A stretch of DNA of 64,000 nucleotides from Pholis gunnellus (taxonomy: Eukaryota > Chordata > Actinopteri > Perciformes > Pholidae), in contig OU342819.1 of assembly GCA_910591455.2 (NCBI GenBank), positions 16,656,262-16,720,261 of the forward strand. Direction: 5' to 3'. The notes beneath the pieces are model-generated. The model worked only from the letters and a program-made list of their open reading frames with translations. It made no database searches and was not told the DNA's origin. Made by a program: the position numbers and the translations under genes. Below are positions 57,911 through 64,000 of this stretch, piece by piece. Every line of letters begins with the position of its first letter. The first letter of the stretch is position 1.

Positions 57911-60900
57911 GTAAGTGCGGTTTAAACCAATATTTAAGTCATGTTTGCAGCTTGTTGCAGTGGGCTTTAATTGTGCTCATTACTGCCTTTTATCTTCCGT
58001 GAAAGTGGCATAATGTGTTGTATTTTGAACATCCAGCCGAGGCTCTTTAATGTGTTAAAGGTTGTGCTGGTGTGTTAATATTAAACTGGGTTAGGGGTGC
58101 CAGCGGGCTGTTGTTATTACCCGAGCTCACACACACACAGACACACACACACACACACACACAGACACAGAGGGGCTTCAGCAGCACTGCAGTCGTCTCC
58201 TCTCACATGGACCTATCCGTCTAGCCATGTGCACCTGTGTTTACGCTCCACGTGCGTCGCCGCTCATTGGCCGAGCGGGCGCCGTGACGCGGCCGTTGTA
58301 TAATTCCACCCGTCAAGATGGCGTGAGGTCTCGCCGCGGATACACGTGAGCCGTCTTCCGAGGCGTCTCGCGGTGACCCAGTTTTCCCGGGGAAAAGATG
58401 TGCTTGGTCCACTTAGGGGCGTGTTGAGAAAAAAAATTAAAAAGCGTCGATGGTTATGGTGCATTCATGGCCCATGGGAAACATTCTTTTTAAAAAAAAA
58501 AGATATCGTGTTTTAAAGGAACGTTTGGCTAAAAAATATGTCTAGAAATGACATCCAATATAGTTTTCATGTGATAACGTCTTATGGTTGTGATGTTAAC
58601 ACTGTTTATTCAGTTACAGTACGTTTTAAAAACTACAATTAATGCTTTTCTGTTCAGGACGTTTCATGACTACTGCTTACAAAATTAAGTGATAGGACAC
58701 AACTAAACCTATATGTTTGTCATTGACTTCTACGTGTTGAAAGGTTAACTTTTCCACGGGACCTGAATCCACCGTTTTGCAGTTTTGTCAAATTTGGATA
58801 CAATAAATCAAACCAAAACGATACACATTTGGCGAGTTAATCCTCAATACGAAATTGACAATTTGTAATTTTAATTTTGCTGTGTAGTACTACGTAATTA
58901 TAAACTTAGCAGGGTTAATAACATGTTACATTTTTAGGAATTGAGCCTTTTGAAATATGCTTTGATGTGATTCATGGTGTTTTGACAAAAGGCTTTATTC
59001 TGACTAATATGTCTGGAAGTTAAGCTTTTCTGTTTTGTCTGGCTTAGCACCGGAAGGTTATTCAAAATGCTCCATATTATCTAACACACAGACGCATGAT
59101 CAAATCTCTCGCTTTCTGCAAAAATAATATGTGGCAACAATCCCAGTCCACCTTTGTGCAAGTACTGAATTAATTTATGTTCAATTCATGTGATTTGGCA
59201 CCAGACCATTTGTGATGGATCAGTGTGTTTGTGTGTGTGTGAGTGGCTGCAGGGAGGTGCCAGACTACCTATCACACACCCTGGTGCAGCTGTCATTATG
59301 TAATTATGTAATGTTACCTAATCACTGAGACTGGCAGGGGGAAGAAATCAGGTCAGCTTATGTTGAGGCGACAGCGGTCTGCTCTGTTCCTACTGGCTGA
59401 GGACTTGAGGGAAAGGAAACCGCAGGGAGACGGAGAAAAATACATCACTTAAAGAAACTTGAACACCAATTAATTACATGAAAAAAATGTTAATCAAACA
59501 GGAAGAAATAGCGCATTTGTTGGGGACTATTTTCCGCAGAAGATTACGACACATTAGTAAAGAACGAAAGTGAAGTACATTTAGTAGTTAATGAAGTAAC
59601 CTAGTGCTCCAGAGGAATCAGACTTTAATGCACACACTGTACTTGTTAGTCGATACATTTGTTGCTGGTTTGGGTCTGCACATAATATAGATTTAGTATC
59701 ACCAGCCTCACGTTTTTAAGGGGGAAATGAAGCAAACACAATATGACATGCATGTGTTGATATGCTGCAGTCCCTCTCCTCATGGCTCGTTCACTCTGTT
59801 GGTCACCAGGAGGCGTAATAGCCTACATCAGCTCGTCCAGCTCTGGCCCCGAGTCGTGCCACAGCGACTGCTCCAACGGCAGCTACCATTCGGCCTCGCC
59901 GCCCCACGGCTCCTCGGCCAACCTCCACCCGCCGAGTCAGCCGGCTGACCCCGCACTCGCACTCGCACTCGCACGTGGCGGCGGCCAAAACCTTCCAGGG
60001 ACCCAGAAAGGCGGACGCTCCACCTCCACTGCAAAATGTGGCATCACAAGTAAGACGGCCACCCACATTATGTGTTTAGGATTTTATTTACTGCATTGCA
60101 CTTGTAAAATATTATTTGAGGCGCTAACGCATGCAGAATCACTAGTTTTTTCCTCCTTTCAGATTAACTATAAAGAAAATGTTTTCGTATTAATCAGAAA
60201 TCAACGGCCTGGTGCTGCTGTGTAAGGTTTGCGGCGACGTGGCCTCTGGTTTCCACTACGGCGTCCACGCCTGCGAGGGCTGCAAGGTGAGGGCGGTTCC
60301 CTCCCAACAACCCCCGACACACACACACACACACACGCATGCGCACGCACGCACACACACACAAGTTGCTGTGACTTTGGGCTGCATCTGAAGTGGGTCA
60401 CTGCAGCAGGCGTAGCCATCTGCGCAGCTCCAACCAGAGACTCAGTGAAACTAGTTCACTCTCCCCATATTAATATCAGCTGCCTCTCATCCATCACATT
60501 GCTGTGTGGCCTAGTTAACCGCGGGGAGCGGCGTACAGTTACAAACACCACAGAGTACGTACGCCTTGGAGGAGGAGCACACACACATTTCAGACTGATG
60601 TGTTGGTTTGCCGATATTATACAGCTTTAATGACATTCTTAACTGCGAGAAATGCAAATAATGTGTGTTATTTGGACATGTGCATGCTCACATTGTCCTA
60701 TGTCAATCTAATCTTGACACGTCCACGGTTTCTCTCTGTGACTTGTGTCATCACAATGTGCTGTTTGTGTTTGTGAACACACAGGGCTTCTTCAGGAGGA
60801 GCATCCAGCAGAACATCCAGTACAAGAAGTGCCTTAAGAACGAGAGCTGCCCCATCATGCGGATCAACCGCAACCGCTGCCAGCAGTGCCGCTTCAAGAA

Positions 60901-63391
60901 ATGCATGCTGGTTGGGATGTCCAGAGACTGTGAGTATCCGTAGAAATGACTGTCTGGCTCATTTTTCAATTCAATTCAATGTGGCTTTATTGGCATGAAA
61001 GTTGGAGAAGAAAACAATAATGTACAGTAGCACAGCTCATTGTTCAGGCTCTCAAGAACAGGATCTTGTGTGTTATTCAAATTAACATACTTTTTCTCAG
61101 TAAAAGCAACATTTCCATAACAATTACCAAACTCTGTCAGTGTATTTAAAGGGGTACTTAAACAAGTTGCACTGCCATAAATTAAGGGAATTGTCTATAA
61201 TTAATCATTAGAATATTTTGACTCATTACGCTCTGACTAGTAGAAACTGTAACTGTAGAACAGTAAGACGTAAAGGTGAGTCCTCCTGAAATGATTCTCT
61301 CCTCACCGCTCAGCCGTGCGCTTCGGCCGAATCCCCAAGCGTGAGAAACAGCGCATGCTGCTGGAGATGCAGAGTGCCATGAACAACATGATGAACAACA
61401 GTCAGCTGCACAGCCAGCTGCACAGCAGCCAGACGCTACCTATCGGCAAACCTCTGCCGGCCAGTGCCACCGAACCTACCTCAGAGGACGCCAGCCCCGC
61501 CCCCTCCACCTCTTCCTCCGCCACGCCATGCTCCAGCCAATCAGAGTCCGGCTCCGACCCTGAACCCACCGTGGCGATGGACACCAGCTCCAGCTCGGCC
61601 TCGCCCGGCGCCTCAGACAGCGGGGAGGAGGAGGTGATCGGCTCAGTGACCAGGGCCCACCAGGAGACCTTCATGTACAACCAGGAGCAGAGCAGCCTGA
61701 CAGCGGAGGCCCCGCCTCCTTCTGGCCCCCCGACGAGCGGCTCAGCCAAAAACGCCACTAACCTCTGTACAGAGGAGCGTCCAGACGCCTGGAACCACTG
61801 CAACAACGTGGCCACGGTGGCACCGCAGGACCCACCCTCCAGCCTGGGCCCCCAGGGTCAGGAGGACAGCGCCGCCAACCACTGCCCCTTCAGGCTGTCC
61901 AAGAGTGCCGCCGCCAGCCACTGTCCGACCTACGCACATGGAGCTTTCGGCGCTCCGTCCTCAGAGGGCCCCGCCAACATGGCCTACAGTGGGCCCCTGT
62001 GGAGAGGAGGCAACAGAATGCATCTGGTAAGATTGAAAGTGTAGTACAATACCATTCACAAGTCTATGGGAAGAAAAAAGTAAATTTCAATACCTGTGAA
62101 TCACATAGTGAGCCCAGTGATCTGAGAAATTGTTGGAAATCAGGGTGCAGCCTCCTAAAATCACCATGAATCTGCCCTCAGGTTTGTCCGATGAACACCT
62201 CTCCGTATGTGGACCCTCAGAAGTCTGGCCACGAGGTGTGGGAGGAGTTCTCCCACAGCTTCACCCCCGCCGTCAAGGAGGTGGTGGAGTTTGCCAAGAA
62301 GATCCCAGGCTTCAGAGACCTGTCCCAGCACGACCAGGTCAGCCTGCTGAAGGCGGGCACCTTCGAGGTAAGCCACGTGCCACGGATAATTTAGTGTTCG
62401 TAACAGGCTGACGTTGTTGTTGTCGAACAGTTGTACCCAGACCGACGGAGCTGTGTTTGTGTGCTGCAGGTGTTGGTGGTTCGCTTTGCTTCTCTCTTCG
62501 ACATGAAGGACCGCACCGTCACCTTTCTGGGTGGGATGAAATACAGCGTGGACACTCTGAGGGCCATGGGGGCCGGGGACCTCCTCAACTCCATGTTTGA
62601 CTTCAGTGAGAAGCTCGTCAACCTGGGCCTCAGTGAAGAGGAGATGAGCCTCTTCACCGCCGTGGTTCTGGTCTCTGCAGGTGGGTTTGATGAAGAATTC
62701 TGAAATTGCATTTAGAACCAGCATGGTACACAAAGAATTTGCATAATTGGAGCTGGAGCCAGCAGCTAGCTTAGCTTAGCTCAGCATATTGACTGGAAAC
62801 GGGTAGCCTGGCTCTGACCGAGAGTAACACAATCTGGCTTCCAGCATCTCCAGAACTCTCTAATTAACAGTGTTTGGACAAATTGTATAACCTTTGGACA
62901 GAGCCAGGCTAGCTGTTTCTCCCTGCTTCCAGTCTTGATGCTAAGCTAAGCTAATTGACTGATGGCTGTAGATTCATAATTATTGGCCCAGTATGAGAGA
63001 CGGGGAGAAGTCGATCTCCTTATCCTACTCGGAATAAGCGTACTTCCCAAAATATCTTTTTTTTTTAAGTGAACAAAGATGACGCATTACTATATCATTG
63101 TAACCCAAACTGTGTGTTTTTTCTTGTGATCTTTAATTCCTTTTCCAAATTGTATGTCTGTATCTCACAGCACATCACTGTCCGTTCTCCCCAGATCGCT
63201 CGGGCATCGAGAATGTGAACTCGGTGGAGGCGCTGCAGGAGACGCTGATCCGCGCCCTGCGCAGCCTCATCACCAAGAACCACCCCAACGAGTCGGCCGT
63301 CTTCACCAAGCTGCTGCTCAAGCTGCCCGACCTGCGCTCGCTCAACAACATGCACTCTGAGGAGCTGCTGGCCTTCAAGGTCCATTCCTGA
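57892..63391 (+). CDS. nr1d2: Nuclear receptor Rev-erb beta
   Basis: This haem-responsive orphan nuclear receptor represses clock and metabolic genes through RORE sites by recruiting NCoR. Eight coding exons (57892-57910, 59810-60049, 60198-60286, 60785-60929, 61314-62026, 62182-62367, 62470-62680, 63195-63391) join to 599 residues (human 579). The order is a Ser/Pro-rich N-terminus starting MESTKAG-GVIAYISSS, a two-zinc-finger DBD (CKVCGDVASGFHYG, P-box CEGCKGFFRR, second finger to MSRDS), a basic C-terminal extension RFGRIPKREKQRML, a long Ser/Pro-rich hinge, and the ligand-binding domain. The haem ligands of human Rev-erb beta appear conserved: the Cys in HLVCP and the His in NNMHSEELLAF. 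The protein stops at FKVHS with no helix 12, as expected for a constitutive repressor. The N-terminus and hinge differ most from human. The a/b co-orthologue is not assigned. Confidence 0.95.
58128..58166 (+). repeat. (CA)n in nr1d2 intron 1
   Basis: CA run with CAGA interruptions. Confidence 0.9.
58249..58254. promoter_or_regulatory. CACGTG E-box 1, nr1d2 intron 1
   Basis: This canonical CLOCK/BMAL1-type E-box lies in a CpG-rich block about 340 nt after exon 1. A second copy lies 94 nt downstream. Confidence 0.5.
58343..58348. promoter_or_regulatory. CACGTG E-box 2, nr1d2 intron 1
   Basis: Second canonical E-box in the same CpG-rich block as the one at 58249. Confidence 0.5.
59295..59312. 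promoter_or_regulatory. Two overlapping D-boxes, nr1d2 intron 1
   Basis: ATTATGTAAT occurs twice, at 59295-59304 and 59303-59312, overlapping by two bases. Each copy fits the PAR-bZIP/NFIL3 consensus RTTAYGTAAY fully. D-box control of Rev-erb genes is established in mammals. Confidence 0.55.
59810..60049 (+). CDS. nr1d2: nr1d2 exon 2, N-terminal domain
   Basis: Acceptor ggtcaccag precedes a 240-nt exon encoding GGVIAYISSSSSGPESCHSD and a Ser/Pro/His-rich stretch. The second half has a CTCGCA hexamer repeat giving ALALALA, not a feature of the human protein. It ends with one base of Lys at donor gtaaga. Confidence 0.9.
60198..60286 (+). CDS. nr1d2: nr1d2 exon 3, first zinc finger
   Basis: The 89-nt exon encodes INGLVLLCKVCGDVASG through CEGCK and ends between zinc-finger one and the rest of the P-box, the standard NR1D intron position. 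The acceptor is taatcag and the donor gtgagg. Confidence 0.95.
60317..60363 (+). repeat. Imperfect (CA)n in nr1d2 intron 3
   Basis: CA run with CGCATGCGCACGCACG in the middle, about 30 nt after the exon 3 donor. Confidence 0.9.
60785..60929 (+). CDS. nr1d2: nr1d2 exon 4, second zinc finger
   Basis: The exon encodes GFFRRSIQQNIQYKKC to CMLVGMSRD plus one base. The four cysteines of finger two are present. Confidence 0.95.
60966..61060. mobile_element. Possible LINE/SINE end, nr1d2 intron 4
   Basis: CAATTCAATTCAATGTGGC followed by TTTATTGGCATGA resembles the reverse complement of a fish LINE tail with short terminal repeats. No more of the element is recognised. Confidence 0.35.
61314..62026 (+). 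CDS. nr1d2: nr1d2 exon 5, DBD extension and hinge
   Basis: The 713-nt exon begins by completing Ser, then VRFGRIPKREKQRML. It continues through a long Ser/Thr/Pro-rich hinge with a conserved EEVIGSVTRAHQETFMYNQE segment and ends RMHL at donor gtaaga. Most of the divergence from mammals is here. Confidence 0.93.
62182..62367 (+). CDS. nr1d2: nr1d2 exon 6, start of ligand-binding domain
   Basis: The exon encodes VCPMNTSPYVDPQKSG through LLKAGTFE. It begins with the Val-Cys-Pro that carries the haem-ligating cysteine in the human protein. Confidence 0.94.
62470..62680 (+). CDS. nr1d2: nr1d2 exon 7, ligand-binding domain
   Basis: Acceptor tgtgctgcag precedes VLVVRFASLFDMKDRTV through AVVLVSA plus one base; donor gtgggt. 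Confidence 0.94.
62745..63060. mobile_element. Second copy of the foldback MITE, nr1d2 intron 7
   Basis: Arms 62757-62823 and 62891-62960 are inverted at roughly 80% by eye (AGCTTAGCTTAGC against GCTAAGCTAAGCT, and TAGCCTGGCTCTG against CAGAGCCAGGCTA). The right end AAGCGTACTTCCCAAAAT matches the right end of the copy near 49660. Confidence 0.6.
63195..63391 (+). CDS. nr1d2: nr1d2 exon 8, LBD end and stop
   Basis: It completes Asp, then RSGIENVNSVEALQETL to NNMHSEELLAFKVHS, with TGA at 63389-63391. It carries the conserved haem-ligand histidine and no AF-2 helix 12. Confidence 0.95.
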
Positions 63392-64000
63392 AGTTTCCTC
63401 TAGTACTTGACGCCCTGACACGAACTGTTACGGCCCATGGACCCCCCCCCCCCCCCCAGGTCCGCCTCACCTCCCACCCAACCACACTTCTCCCGTGAGA
63501 CTTACGGTTCTGTTCGTTCGGGCTACAAATAGAGCTAAAAGTCTTAAGCTGACATTTAAAGGGGGGGACCATAACATGTTATTGTACTGTACTGTAGGGC
63601 GTAAATGCCTGTGTGATGGTAATGCATACATACAGACACACTGATTGATGTTGCTTGTGTTTGTGTGTAGCATTCTGCATGTTTGCAACTGTGCAAACAT
63701 TAGAAGCACTTTTCTGTATAGTGTAGACTGGTATCTTTTGCATTCATAGTGCAATATGTGACTGCTTTTTTGAGTTTAGCTGTATAGTGATGAGTCAAGA
63801 ATGTTGTGTATACTTTCAGTGGCAAACATTAATTTGAATAGGTGCTGTGCTCATGTGATGAGGAGGAAGCTGCAGAGCTGACGACAACGCAGACACTGAA
63901 AGACCGACGAGTTAGAATTCTCGTTAAAAAACAACGAAAAAAAAAAAAGGCAGGCGACAATGAGATGAATGTAAAGCTGCTAAAAGTCCCAGAGAAATCA
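63392..64000 (+). other. nr1d2: nr1d2 3' UTR (runs past the window)
   Basis: No AATAAA or ATTAAA is evident between the stop and the window end, so the transcript probably continues. A C run of about 17 occurs around 63442-63458. Confidence 0.5.

Larger units (their letters stand above)
57911..59809 (+). other. nr1d2 intron 1
   Basis: A (CA)n lies at about 58128-58166. A CpG-rich block at 58185-58400 carries two E-boxes, and overlapping D-boxes lie at 59295. The rest is AT-rich. Confidence 0.7.

Noticed and set aside
1..64000. CRISPR arrays, phage, operons or bacterial mobile elements
   Set aside because: This is vertebrate chromosomal DNA with spliced genes; no direct-repeat/spacer array is present and the tandem repeats are microsatellites or minisatellites.

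Overview
The window is nuclear DNA from a ray-finned fish, probably a percomorph-type teleost. The evidence is spliced vertebrate genes with short introns, very abundant (CA)n/(GT)n microsatellites, and several dispersed repeat families I recognise as common in spiny-rayed fish. About 4 kb of the 64 kb is protein coding. The gene order ube2e2 > ube2e1 > < nkiras1 / rpl15 > nr1d2 > matches the human 3p24 block UBE2E2-UBE2E1-NKIRAS1-RPL15-NR1D2. Together with the protein sequences, this fixes the identity of every gene. I cannot name the species or assign teleost a/b co-orthologue letters.

Layout. Bases 1-19046 hold no exon I can support and are most simply a long intron (or upstream flank) of ube2e2. 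They contain microsatellites, a tRNA-derived SINE and other transposon relics. The last three coding exons of ube2e2 lie at 19047-29625, with a poly(A) signal near 30255. Bases 30261-36324 are intergenic, with repeat relics and a CpG-richer stretch that is probably the ube2e1 promoter. The complete ube2e1 coding sequence is in five exons at 36332-47536 (202 aa), with a G-rich 3' UTR ending near 48.1 kb. nkiras1 runs on the minus strand (coding 50902 down to 49872, 192 aa) and converges on ube2e1. It is head-to-head with rpl15 (coding 52593-54737, 204 aa) across a short bidirectional promoter region. nr1d2 (Rev-erb beta) occupies 57892-63391 with eight coding exons (599 aa).

Functional themes. 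The two UBE2E paralogues are class III E2 ubiquitin-conjugating enzymes with the same catalytic core. One exon plus its intronic borders is identical base for base between them, which points to gene conversion. nkiras1 encodes an atypical Ras-like protein that restrains NF-kappaB/Ral signalling. rpl15 encodes a large-subunit ribosomal protein. nr1d2 encodes a haem-binding circadian repressor, and its upstream region and first intron carry recognisable RORE, E-box and D-box motifs.

I found no clearly new biological system. The observations most worth following are the identical-exon tract between the E2 paralogues, a UG repeat serving as the polypyrimidine-poor 3' splice-site region of ube2e1 exon 3, an inverted non-coding duplication flanking a ube2e2 exon, the clock-motif set at nr1d2, and a perfect 28-nt inverted repeat inside the predicted nkiras1 3' UTR. 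All motif and similarity statements come from reading by eye, with no database search.
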